A stretch of 64,000 bases of DNA from Sipunculus nudus (lineage: Eukaryota > Annelida > Sipuncula > Golfingiida > Sipunculidae). Under the pieces are notes generated by a model. That model was not told where the DNA came from. It made no database searches and worked only from the letters and a program-made list of their open reading frames with translations. A program made the translations under genes and the position numbers. This document shows positions 11,056 to 19,372 of this stretch, in pieces. Location of the stretch: assembly GCA_026874595.1 (NCBI GenBank), contig CM049318.1, positions 24,445,456 to 24,509,455 on the forward strand, read 5' to 3'. Every line of letters starts with the position of its first letter. Position 1 is the first letter of the stretch.

Positions 11056-11615
11056 TCACAGAGTGTTATTATCTTTACCATTATCCTTATGCGTGTTTTT
11101 CTTGCCCATAGATTTAGTTACGGCAAATGAAGGATATAAACCAGGAATTTCGTGATTTTTAGGATCAATGTCCTGATAAAGCGACGGCTTTTCTGTCACT
11201 ATTAGTACAGGCTGTACTTTGTCACCTGCAACACCGTTGCCTAGTAGCAACTGACCCCCTTAAAGGGTAAAGTAGTTCTTATGTCCACAATAATATTCCC
11301 AGAAATCAAATCTGTCTTTAAATGTACACTGTGAAGCGGAACCTAAGTGTGCTTGTCTGAAAACACAGCATTAACAAGTGCATGTGCTCCAGCAAAGGAC
11401 CTATTAGAAAATGGCAAAGTGTCTGCTAACATGAGAGTTTGGCCTGAACCAGCGTCCCTCAAAATTCTTAAAGGGGTAGAATCTGAAAAATCACTTGAAA
11501 GTGATACAAAACAATCATGTATGAATGGCTCAAATAAATCCATTTCAGAGTCAGGGGATGAATCTACTACCTCGGATACATCAAACAAAGAACTGACATT
11601 GACAGTGTCAGTCAT
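11056..11615 (-). pseudogene. Element B protease-like domain and linker
   Basis: The minus-strand frame at 11343-11615 contains PLRILRDAGSGQTLMLADTL, which fits the retropepsin active-site strand of this element group. The usual D-T/S-G triad reads D-A-G, an inactivating change. The frame at 11056-11250 continues with MLLGNGVAGDKVQPVLIVTE and PGLYPSFAVTKSMGKK, the linker that precedes integrase in such elements. The long N-terminal extension rich in Ser, Asp and Glu is not part of the fold. Confidence 0.65.
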
Positions 11616-11639
11616 AAACTCTTTTTCAGAGACATTAAA

Positions 11640-12050
11640 AGAATCTTCATCCTTTTTACAATCAAACTCCTCATGGGAGTTGATTGAAGAATTTTGCTCA
11701 GCAGAAACAAACTTCTCTTTGTCATAAGAGGACCTGCCCTCATTTGAAATACTCTTGCAAGATTCATTAAAGGACTTAGCCTTATTTAAAGGATACTCCT
11801 CGCAGGAGTCTTGAAAGGACCTAGCCTTATTAAATTCCTCACAGGAATCAAATGAGGTTTTTACCCCGCAGGCTACGGATACTTCTCGGAGTCAGATGGC
11901 AGGTTGGCCTCCGTAGCATCAAACTCTTTATTAGAGTCAATAAAGGATATGTACCCCTTATTCACATAAGAAGAGCCTGGCTCTTATACTTTGCTATGCA
12001 AAGATTTTGAAACAAAACTAGAAGATTAACCCATTGGTTTATTTGCAAGT
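11640..12050 (-). other. Element B gag-PR spacer with short internal repeats
   Basis: Acidic, serine-rich coding-like spacer between the zinc knuckle and the protease. The block AAAGGACxTAGCCTTATT and a following CTCxxCAGGAxTC recur two to three times, about 50-60 bases apart. No domain is recognised. Confidence 0.4.
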
Positions 12051-12052
12051 TT

Positions 12053-13238
12053 TCAGCAGTCAGATTTTAGATGACCTTCCTTTTCGCAGTAATTACAGAT
12101 TGTCTTTGAACATGACTGCCCTTGATTGGGTTCAGACACAGTGGACGTAGACTGAGGTGTAGCACTGGACTTTGCTGAACTATCAGGACTACTAGTACTG
12201 GGTGACTGCGCTTTAATCTTCTTTTGACCATAATGATTTTCATTCTTGTTTGTGAATGACTGGTTTGATTTGCTAGTAAAGGACATTTTGTGTGTTAATG
12301 AATAATCGCCAGTTAATTTCGCAGCAATGTCAAGTGTTTCAGGGCATTTCTCATCAAGAAAAGTTTTAACAGCTGCGTTAATACAGCGCTTAAATTCTTC
12401 AAGCAAAATCAACTGGCGCCAATTGTCATAATCTTTCATTATATTTTTTTAACTACACCAGCGATAAAAAACTGCTCTTTTGGTCCTAGCAAATTCGACG
12501 TAGGTCTGTTCTTTGCGCTTTTCCTAATTTCCTCCGGAACTACCTCATGATATTTAAGGATTAACTGCTCCACCTGCTCATAGTCAGCAGCGGCTTCTAC
12601 TGAAAGCTCTGTATAAATTTCCCTGGCCTTGCCAGGCGATACACTTTGTAACAGCATAGTCCAATTTTCCTTCAGCCATTTTAAAAATCAGCTACTTTCT
12701 CAAAGTGTAAGAAAAATTTATCAAGCTCTTTTTCTTGAAAATTTGGGACAAGTCTCATGTGTTTAGTAACATCAGAACTGTGAGTTGGGGCAGCACGTAG
12801 ACTATGTTCTAGTTTAAGTCTTTCTAACTCCATTCGTTTTAATTCAATTTCTATTTCTTTTATTAGTCTGTCTCTTTTCCACCTTCCATGTTCTTCTCTC
12901 TCTTTAAATACTAGCTCATGTTGCATTTCCAATTTTAAAAAATTCTAAATGCATAGCAAGGCTGGCATTTTTTATGTTTCCCCTTCACTCTCTTCAATTA
13001 AACCTTTGCTTACTAGATCTTGCATGATTTTAGCAATGGTATCAGGCTCTCTCAAACGCATCAACTGTTCCTTTGTCAAATGTTCCTTTGCCAACTGTAC
13101 AAGTTGACCAGGATCGGGATCGTCAACAAATGTCTCAGGTTTAAAATTTGCAATGTTAAGATGTTGAACTATAACAAAAACCACTGAGATGAATCCTGTG
13201 AACAATTGCATGTAAACAATGTGTAATCTTTTAATCAA
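12053..13238 (-). pseudogene. Element B gag with CCHC zinc knuckle
   Basis: Four minus-strand frames in series. First, 12972-13238 includes DPDPGQLVQLAKEHLTKEQL and IAKIMQDLVSKGLIEE. Next, 12681-12932 has a charged coiled coil (LIKEIEIELKRMELERLKLE) then VPNFQEKELDKFFLHFEKVA. Third, 12439-12657 has LLQSVSPGKAREIYTELSVE then ADYEQVEQLILKYHEVVPEE, a SCAN-like capsid segment. Last, 12053-12439 ends with the zinc knuckle CNYCEKEGHLKSDC (C-x2-C-x4-H-x4-C). Gag forms the particle and binds element RNA. The frame breaks between the four parts mark it as dead. Confidence 0.8.
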
Positions 13239-13297
13239 TGTATTGTAAATACTGTGTCTAGGTCCAGGCCTAATAAATTTTGCAAAAATATTAAGCC

Positions 13298-13317
13298 TCC
13301 AGGACGAGCCCGAAATT
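13298..13317 (-). promoter_or_regulatory. Candidate primer-binding site of element B
   Basis: Just inside the 5' LTR the minus strand reads TTTCGGGCTCGTCCTGGAGG. It resembles the tRNA-Pro primer-binding site used by some retroelements (about 14 of 18 positions by eye), with mismatches at the start. Confidence 0.4.
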
Positions 13318-13320
13318 TTA

Positions 13321-14145
13321 TGTTAAGGGACCTGATATCAACAGATCACGTAGTAGTGGCGACCCTAAATTTTGTTATGGAGATAAAAAAAATCAGATTC
13401 TGTAAAACTAGGCAGCGGGAAATGTCTAGGGGAACGAACAATAAAGTCAGTGGTTCTTTGTTAACAAATAACTACATTTTATTCCCAAAATAACCCTAAC
13501 ATTACAATACACTAAATCAATACAATTACACAGTACAACAACAGTATAACAGCAAAACAATACAATTTACACAGCGTAATAAACAAAGTGCACAGTACGT
13601 GGTAACCACCTCTGTCACAGGGACAAGTCCTTCAAATCGTATAAGCCGGATGAACAGTTCACACAAATCTCCTCAGAGAATAACAGTCAAATGCAGTCAC
13701 AAAATCAATCTACTGTAATCCAAAAGTGAAATCCTGGCAGTGATCGGAAAGGTAAACTGACTATACAAAATCCGTTACAAATTTCGAAGTAAAAGCTATA
13801 TCTACCGCAATTATAAGAAAAGGTCGCCTCTTTTGTCCGCCGGAATATTCTCTCACCTCTCCTCTCGGCTCTTAAACACAGCCCCTTTTTATAACCTTTC
13901 ATCCGACAACTCTAGAAAATTCCCTTTCATGAACAATCGGAAAGAACAATACACGTGCACAGTTGTGAATAATCGAGACAGACACGGCAGTACGGATTAA
14001 ACCGAGCCCGCAACACCCGGCCAGGCGAGAAAATCCCAGACTAGCATGAGCGCTGTGTTGACACGTCAGACCCCACGCGTGGGCTGGGCTATGCCGCCAT
14101 ACACATGTAAGACCGCTGCATACAATAAATGAGACATCTCTAACA
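13321..14145 (-). repeat. 5' LTR of element B
   Basis: 825 bp bounded on the minus strand by TGTTA...TAACA. It contains a TATA-like TATAAAAAGGGG (13882-13893) and an AATAAA signal (plus-strand TTTATT at 13478-13483), in the order promoter then polyadenylation. The upstream end shares about 128 bp with 8142-8269. It abuts the remnant of element A's LTR. Confidence 0.8.
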
Positions 14146-14194
14146 GCATACCTAAATTGTGACGAAACAGGGTCTAGGACACCGCCCTGTTACC
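14146..14194 (-). repeat. Stub of element A 5' LTR
   Basis: GCATACCTAAATTGTGACG and the following bases match 2392-2440, apart from a few changes and GTTACC for GTTACA at the end. It is separated from the rest of element A by element B. Confidence 0.8.
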
Positions 14195-14873
14195 TATTTT
14201 TCTATTGGCTAGATTTCAAATACGTGCACCTTCATTTCTTAAACCCTGGCTAATAATTCTTATGTTGTATCTGAGACTACCATAGATTTTTCCGACTGGT
14301 ATTTGCCTTTGAACTTGCCAGTTTAAAATAGTTTATGGCCAAGTGCTTTATATGCTTATTTTTCTCTTGAATATACAAGAAGAAAACCTACAAACTTACC
14401 AAATAAACTCGTGTCTAGGCCATGTGTATTATTAAATATATGGAAATATCATGCTTAGGATATACTTATTTCATTTCTTTTTAAACACATCAAGCAGTTG
14501 ACGTGGTCTTGTGAGACGTTAGCGAACAGTCTCCAGAGCTAGAGAAATGCAGGTTTTAAATATATGTAGGGATCATGTCCAAATTACTTCGTTATACAAC
14601 GACCAGAGGGGTCGCCTTATATGAAACCAGAATTTCGCACTTTTTCAAATAACCTATTAATTTTTAGACTTTAAATGTTTATGTTGGAAATACTCCTTTC
14701 TGCAAAGATGAGCGGAAATGCTTCATTTCATAATAAACTGCTCTCGTTTTGAACGATTTTACCTTGGTAGAGAAGACGCTGTGGGGTAGACGTTGAGTAG
14801 AAAAAAAACACTCATCAATTATGACTCACAAAAGCAATGATTACTAAAATTATTTTACAACTGTATAGCTTAC
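14195..14873. other. Flank or last intron of the MAM-TSP1 gene; possible terminal exon
   Basis: No repeat seen. On the minus strand an acceptor-like GCATTTCTCTAG precedes 14519-14538. Joined in phase 1 to the exon at 14874, this adds Ala-Leu-Glu-Thr-Val-Arg and a TAA stop. It is a possible end of the gene, but such short joins arise easily by chance. Confidence 0.25.
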
Positions 14874-17800
14874 CGTTCCATGGATTCTCAAAACAAGTAA
14901 ACGTTTCGGTGTTTCTCAGTCCCGTACATGGACCAGAGACACATGGTCTGCTTCTCTTTCGCACGCCATACCCGTAAGTCACCGAACATTTGCTTGGGGC
15001 ACCCCATGGTCCCCACACGGCTGAAACAAGAACGTTCTAGATTTTTACCGCATTTTGTAGAAGTGTTTCTGAAATATTGCATAATACATTCTTTGAGCTT
15101 GGAATAAAAATGAAGGATCCATCGTTGTTAACAATAAATCCCTCATGCCTGGTTATGATTATTCAGAGCTCTCATGTCTATCATTGTTAAAACATGATGC
15201 AATCATTGCCATTAAGATGGGCCTGTGCATTTAGGGTTTAAAATAAAAATGGTTACACATATATTTGTATTGCCTCAGTATTTCTTCAACTAAGAATCTA
15301 CCCGGATATGACATCAGCATCGTTTAGTCTTCCTTGTCTGTAGTCTTAACGGCCTACATGCAATTAACGCAAGATCAAGGTAATATCATATTTCCATTGT
15401 TATATTATATGTGCGAATGAAATGATAAAATATGAAGTATCGTATCAAAATATACACTACCTGGACAGACTCTCTCTGTACATTTTTTGCTCTCCCTTCG
15501 GGCACCTACGCATGATGTTCCATGTTGACAACGGCGGGTCCTTATGTGAGTGCCTTGACCACATGTAGTCGAACAAGACTGCCAGCGACCCCAAAGCGCC
15601 CAGGCTAAAAGTACACGTGACCATGTGTTAATATGGCAAAAAACGCTTTCATGGTCACAATAAGAGACAAGAGAATATGAAATTTCATCTAGGAATAAAG
15701 GTAGGATCAGTTGATACATCTAAAGTTGAAACACGTTGTATACAGTTTAAAAATAATCTAGTCTGTCCATTGAAATGTTTTGGGAAGCTCGGTAGATGTA
15801 CAAAACTCGACTGTAAAGGTTGTGAAGGTTCTTTGCAGAAATGACTTGTGGGTCAGTCGTTTTGTTTTTAAAACCCTTTGGTTGCCATAAAAGTCACTAT
15901 CGGTCAATCGCCTAGCAAACCTTTACACAGAGTATCAAAATATAACTACATGGGCATATTCTTTCTATACAGCCCTTGCTCTCCCTTGCTGAGCCAACGC
16001 ATGATGTGCCATGCTGACAGCTGCGGGTTCTTATCTTAGTGCCTTGACCACATGACCTCGAACAAGACTGCCAAGAAACCCAAGGTCCCCAGGCTGTAAC
16101 AACAAAGGACAACTTGTTAAGGTGTAAGAGTAAACATTTTTAATAATTAAATTTAAAAAAAAAAGTAAAATGTAACTGTGAATTAAAACAGAAGGAAACA
16201 CCATTGGCCAGACTTTTACTTTTTACTCTGCTGGTGTAAACCAGGCCCAGTGACCACTGCACCTGTGGGAACTGGGCGTGTAATCAACCGCATTGCTTGA
16301 TTTTCACCACCGAGGACCCCTCAAAGTCGCACTCGTTTGTGAGTAGAACGCGGCGGTGGAACACGGCCTTTCCATGACCCATGAGCTCTTGACTTCCCGG
16401 CTTTGAACCCTCCATTGTATGACTACAGTATCAGTATGTTTTTAAAACATAATAATTGACAAACACAGCTAAAATTGGTCACTCAACAAGTTCAATAAGA
16501 AATATTTGCCAATTTTATTTCCGTCAGATTTGTCTTCCGATATCTGTTGTGGCATCAAAGCTTTCAGTTTCTCCGAGTGTTTAACAAAAACATTTATGCC
16601 ATCGGTCTTGTTAATGACTCATTTCAAAATAAAGACAAAATACCTGGGCACATTGTCTCTGTGCAATATCTGCTTTCCCTTGAGGCTCCGACGCATTGTG
16701 TACCATGTTGACAACGACGTGTCCTTCTCTGAGAGCCTTGACCACATGTCCTCGAACAAGACTGCCAGGGACCCCAAGGCCCCCAGGCTTGAAATGCAAG
16801 TGACAGTTTGTAAGTTGTCAAAAAAGCATTCATGGTCAAAATGAGAGAAAAAGGTCAACATGTTAATGGAAAAAACATTGCTAATTTATAAATATTCTTT
16901 TAAAAAAACTTTATTCATGTGAATGAAGACACTCTAGCTACAGAATATACGATAGTCCTGTCAAATATATTAACTTACATGTCAAAATTCAAACTGTATT
17001 TAACAGATCTTCGTCAAAAGTCATGGGCATATTAAGCATGCCAAGCGTCTTGAAAACGCAATAACAGTTTTATGTGTGCCACAGAGGAATGTAATGGGAA
17101 GCACACAAATAGCGTAGATGGTACATCGGAATATTACTTGTGTGATATTTCAAGCATTGCGGTCTTTATAACCCAACAGAGGAAAATTTTAAGATTGTCA
17201 TGCTAATTCTGGTCCACGATTCACTTTCACGGCCTGCAAATATCAGTACTCAAGAAACCCATGTGACTTGTTGTGTGCCAGTCTTTGTAATTGACAGAGT
17301 CGATCGGAAGGGCCATAACAAACGCATCATCTCCAGGAAAAGCACAGCGCTATCTACCGGATGCAATTGCAGGAATCCAGGTGAATGCCCAACACCCGGA
17401 AATGCCTTACAAAATCTGTCATATATCAAGCCACAGTTAGTACAGAAAACGGAAAAGCGGATGAAACGTACATCGGTCTCACGGAAAACTCTTACAAAAC
17501 AAGATATAACAACGATAAAACATCGTTCAGACACCCGGAAAGAAGGAATAGTACGGAACTCATCAAATACATTTGGGAGCAAAAAGAGAACAACGTCAAA
17601 TTTGAAATACAGTGGAAAACACTCAGAAAAGCCAAAGCACATTTCTCAGAAACTAACAGATGTTACATGTGCCTGTGGGAGAAATATTTCATTTTATGTA
17701 AACAAAACCTGGCCACGCTTAACCAACGCAATGAACTTGTAACACGTTGTAGACATGCTAACAAATTTCTCTTACGTAAACTCATTACAAATAGTACTCC

Positions 17801-17955
17801 AGATTAGGCACGTTGAACAGGTATTAACCACACACACTCTCCAGTGAACAACCAGTTGTTCAATGTACAACCCCTCCAGTCGTTCCGTTCTGAAGAGAGC
17901 CGTACAATGGTACAAAACTAATTAGTCAACACGAAGCTTATAATCGTTTGATTCC

Positions 17956-18023
<68 letters not shown>

Positions 18024-19205
18024 TCATTTACCTGGACATTTTATTTCATCGCATCGGGCCAATTCATACCGAAGTTCCCCATTGCATTTCCTCGTCCTTA
18101 GTTTTAATCCCTGCCCGCAAGTCACTGAGCAGCTCGCCCATGATTGCCACAGTTCACAAAATTCTGCAGGTATAGAAGAATTAAAAGCTGTGTTAACAGT
18201 TTAAAAACATTAAAAACAACGTGGATTTAGCAATGTTTTCCGGTTATTTATTATGTTCTGTTAAGCTGATGCAGAATAAAAAAATAAGTAATATATGTTA
18301 TATTATAAAGCAGGGAAACATTATCAATTCCAAAATGTACCTGAACATTTTGCTTTGAACAGGTAAATGTCATCTATTGCTATGTCTCCAGCGTGTCCAT
18401 TTCCTCGTCTTGCTTCTATATTAAGACTAAATTTTGTAAACTTTCCAGCTTGAAATTCGACCCGTTCTTCGTGCCAAATGTTTCTTTGGTTTCCTAGAAA
18501 AAAAAACATGGAATTTACAGGTTATCTGGGCCCACATGTAACTGTCTTTGTGCATACCTATTATTGTATTTTACATTGAATCAACCGCACATAGTTAATC
18601 TGGAAACAGAGAACCTTTTTTTTATTAAACCGCCGTTCACATGCATATACAAGAGTTATACTGACCTCTCATTGAAAATAAACCTTCCTCATAAAAGGGA
18701 CTATCAACTGTCAGCTTTACATCCAGTCTGCCGACGTCAGCTCCATACATATGGTACCTGAAGCTCAGACAGAAGTGGGAAGAATTTGCCTGTATGGGAA
18801 ATCTGATTCGAACTGATGCTTTGTCTCCATCGTTGCCATAAGATGCGTCAGCGTACAGATAAAAACCTGTCAATATTATAACTGCTGAAACATAACATTT
18901 GTTTATACAGAAATTTAATTAATTTATTTCATGTCAATTGCATTTCGCCGCTTGAAGAATACATAAAACATAATATATTTTTTTTACACTTGGACTTGGA
19001 GGTTTCATGTGTTTAGACGGCTCGTTTCATGATATGAGCATATCATAATGTGCACCTGGTTTTGCGTTTCCGGTGTTCATATCTGGACCAGTTCCACTAG
19101 AACTTGTTGGGATACGGACTTTGCGCCAGCCATACGAGTGGTCATCGGTCACGTCGTAGATTATATCAGGGCAGTTTGATTCGAAAGTACAGTTGATATA
19201 TGCAT
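14519..19205 (-). CDS. MAM plus five thrombospondin type-1 repeats, extracellular protein (partial gene model)
   Basis: Minus-strand gene assembled from eight exons: 19056-19205, 18666-18866, 18341-18493, 18032-18163, 16644-16787, 15950-16093, 15461-15604 and 14874-15020, with a doubtful terminal exon at 14519-14538. Every intron has a GT donor and AG acceptor, and every exon starts and ends in phase 1, the hallmark of shuffled extracellular modules. The first three exons give one MAM domain of about 168 residues with four cysteines; each of the other five gives one TSP1 repeat. MAM domains mediate adhesion and TSP1 repeats bind glycosaminoglycans and matrix proteins, so the product is probably secreted or membrane-anchored. 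No signal-peptide exon was found; it should lie above 19205. The gene resembles invertebrate coadhesin-like or SCO-spondin-like matrix proteins only in a general way. Confidence 0.8.
14874..15020 (-). CDS. TSP1 repeat 5, divergent
   Basis: Reads [18 protein letters not shown] then [15 protein letters not shown] and [12 protein letters not shown]. The usual CSVTCG is CSVTYG, and only four cysteines remain of six. 147 nt, phase 1-1, acceptor TTTCAG, donor GGTAAGC. It may be a relaxed terminal repeat or a real variant fold that has lost one disulfide. Confidence 0.8.
15021..15460. other. Intron between TSP1 repeats 4 and 5
   Basis: Ordinary AT-rich intron; no other feature seen. Confidence 0.7.
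15461..15604 (-). CDS. TSP1 repeat 4
   Basis: Reads [19 protein letters not shown] then [14 protein letters not shown] and TERVCPG. Six cysteines. 144 nt, phase 1-1, acceptor TTTTAG, donor GGTAGTG. Confidence 0.9.
15605..15949. other. Intron between TSP1 repeats 3 and 4
   Basis: Ordinary AT-rich intron of 345 bases; no other feature seen. Confidence 0.7.
15950..16093 (-). CDS. TSP1 repeat 3
   Basis: Reads [19 protein letters not shown] then [14 protein letters not shown] and IERICP. Six cysteines. 144 nt, phase 1-1, acceptor GTTACAG, donor TGTAGTT. It is closest in sequence to repeats 2 and 4, suggesting local exon duplication. Confidence 0.9.
16200..16430. other. GC-richer island in an intron
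   Basis: Within the intron between TSP1 repeats 2 and 3 the base composition rises clearly above the surroundings (CpG-containing stretch near 16310-16360). The minus strand has a B-box-like GGTTCAAAGCC near 16410. It may be a SINE or other repeat fragment. I see no coding frame. Confidence 0.35.
16644..16787 (-). CDS. TSP1 repeat 2
   Basis: Reads [19 protein letters not shown] then [14 protein letters not shown] and TETMCPG. All six cysteines and three tryptophans of the layered Trp-Arg core are present. 144 nt, phase 1-1, acceptor TTTCAAG, donor GGTATTT. Confidence 0.9.
17285..17807 (+). mobile_element. Penelope-like element fragment: GIY-YIG endonuclease domain
   Basis: Antisense to the host gene, in the intron between TSP1 repeats 1 and 2. 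The first frame ends with [17 protein letters not shown], and the following frame (17400-17807) has [32 protein letters not shown] then [33 protein letters not shown] and [15 protein letters not shown]. The paired IY...YIG, the Arg and the Asn/Lys-rich tail fit the C-terminal GIY-YIG nuclease of Penelope-like retroelements, which nicks the target site. A one-base deletion near 17400 shifts the frame. No reverse transcriptase is present, so the copy is strongly 5'-truncated. Confidence 0.75.
17953..18020. repeat. (CA)n(TA)n microsatellite
   Basis: Compound dinucleotide run within the intron, ending about 12 bases from the exon of TSP1 repeat 1. It lies downstream of the Penelope-like fragment. 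Confidence 0.9.
18032..18163 (-). CDS. TSP1 repeat 1
   Basis: Reads [20 protein letters not shown] and continues [19 protein letters not shown] to IKCPG. It has the W-x2-W and CSVTCG motifs and the R-x-R-x-C strand. 132 nt, phase 1-1, acceptor CTGCAG, donor GGTAAAT. A (CA)n(TA)n microsatellite lies only about 13 bases past its donor. Confidence 0.85.
18341..18493 (-). CDS. MAM domain exon 3
   Basis: Reads [20 protein letters not shown] and ends [16 protein letters not shown]. It contains the [14 protein letters not shown] motif that closes MAM domains and the fourth cysteine. Acceptor TTTTTCTAG, donor GGTACAT, 153 nt, phase 1-1. Confidence 0.85.
18666..18866 (-). CDS. MAM domain exon 2
   Basis: Reads [16 protein letters not shown] and continues [20 protein letters not shown] to SMRG. 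It has the third cysteine in the conserved C-L-x-F-x-Y-H-M-Y-G strand. Acceptor TTGACAG, donor GGTCAGT, 201 nt, phase 1-1. It joins exon 1 as KPG|FYLY without disturbing the domain. Confidence 0.85.
19056..19205 (-). CDS. MAM domain exon 1
   Basis: Reads [20 protein letters not shown] and continues [20 protein letters not shown] to NTGNAKPG. It has the first two MAM cysteines, the CTFE start of the domain, and the Trp that follows. Acceptor GTAG, donor GGTGCAC, 150 nt, phase 1-1. Confidence 0.8.
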
Positions 19206-19352
19206 CTACAAATACTCAAATACGTCCATATACGAGTTAAATATGTCATTTTTGTACAGTAAAATGTCGGGTTTTGGTTTAAATAAAGCATATTGAAGAC
19301 GGCGTTTTTTATATAAGAAAAATGTTCCTGAAATTGTAATAATAATACTTAC

Positions 19353-19372
19353 TCGGTACTTGTCTCTCTTGT
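19353..19372 (-). CDS. Possible 20-nt microexon upstream of the MAM domain
   Basis: On the minus strand TATTTCAG precedes and GTAAGT follows a 20-base open segment that reads QERQVP in phase 2 and would join the MAM exon as Asn-Ala-Tyr-Ile-Asn. Both splice signals are good. The size is unusual and no upstream exon confirms it. Confidence 0.3.

Larger units (their letters stand above)
8142..14145 (-). mobile_element. Gypsy LTR retrotransposon B, Gmr1-like (integrase before RT)
   Basis: Minus-strand element inserted into the 5' LTR of element A. Reading right to left: 5' LTR (13321-14145), primer-binding region, gag with coiled coil and CCHC knuckle, protease-like domain, integrase, RT, RNase H ending with a stop, polypurine tract, and a truncated 3' LTR (8142-8269). 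The order gag-PR-IN-RT-RH is unusual for Gypsy. It is the arrangement described for Gmr1, first found in Atlantic cod. Frameshifts and altered catalytic residues show it is dead. Only the first 128 bp of its 3' LTR remain, so a deletion after insertion removed the rest together with most of element A's 5' LTR. Confidence 0.8.
1964..14194 (-). mobile_element. Gypsy LTR retrotransposon A, interrupted by element B
   Basis: Minus-strand Gypsy element. Reading right to left: a 49-bp stub of its 5' LTR (14146-14194), the inserted element B (8142-14145), decayed gag (about 7130-8140), pol in the usual Gypsy order RT-RNase H-integrase (about 7130-4676), a long 3' non-coding region with a tandem array, a polypurine tract (2441-2453) and a complete 3' LTR (1964-2440). 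The LTR has TGTAAC...GTTACA ends, and the stub shares about 48 bp with the end of the complete LTR. A 4-bp target duplication TATT is seen at 1960-1963 and 14195-14198. Many frameshifts and stops make it non-autonomous. The stretch between the integrase and the array (4021-4675) holds nothing I recognise. Confidence 0.8.

Noticed and set aside
11347-11727. 126-codon plus-strand open frame
   Set aside because: Shadow of the element B protease and spacer, which are clearly coded on the minus strand.
16506-16861. Plus- and minus-strand frames overlapping a TSP1 exon
   Set aside because: Only the frame giving [10 protein letters not shown] with matching splice sites is real; the others are shadows.
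17250-17642. 130-codon minus-strand open frame
   Set aside because: Antisense shadow of the Penelope-like GIY-YIG fragment, whose motifs lie on the plus strand.
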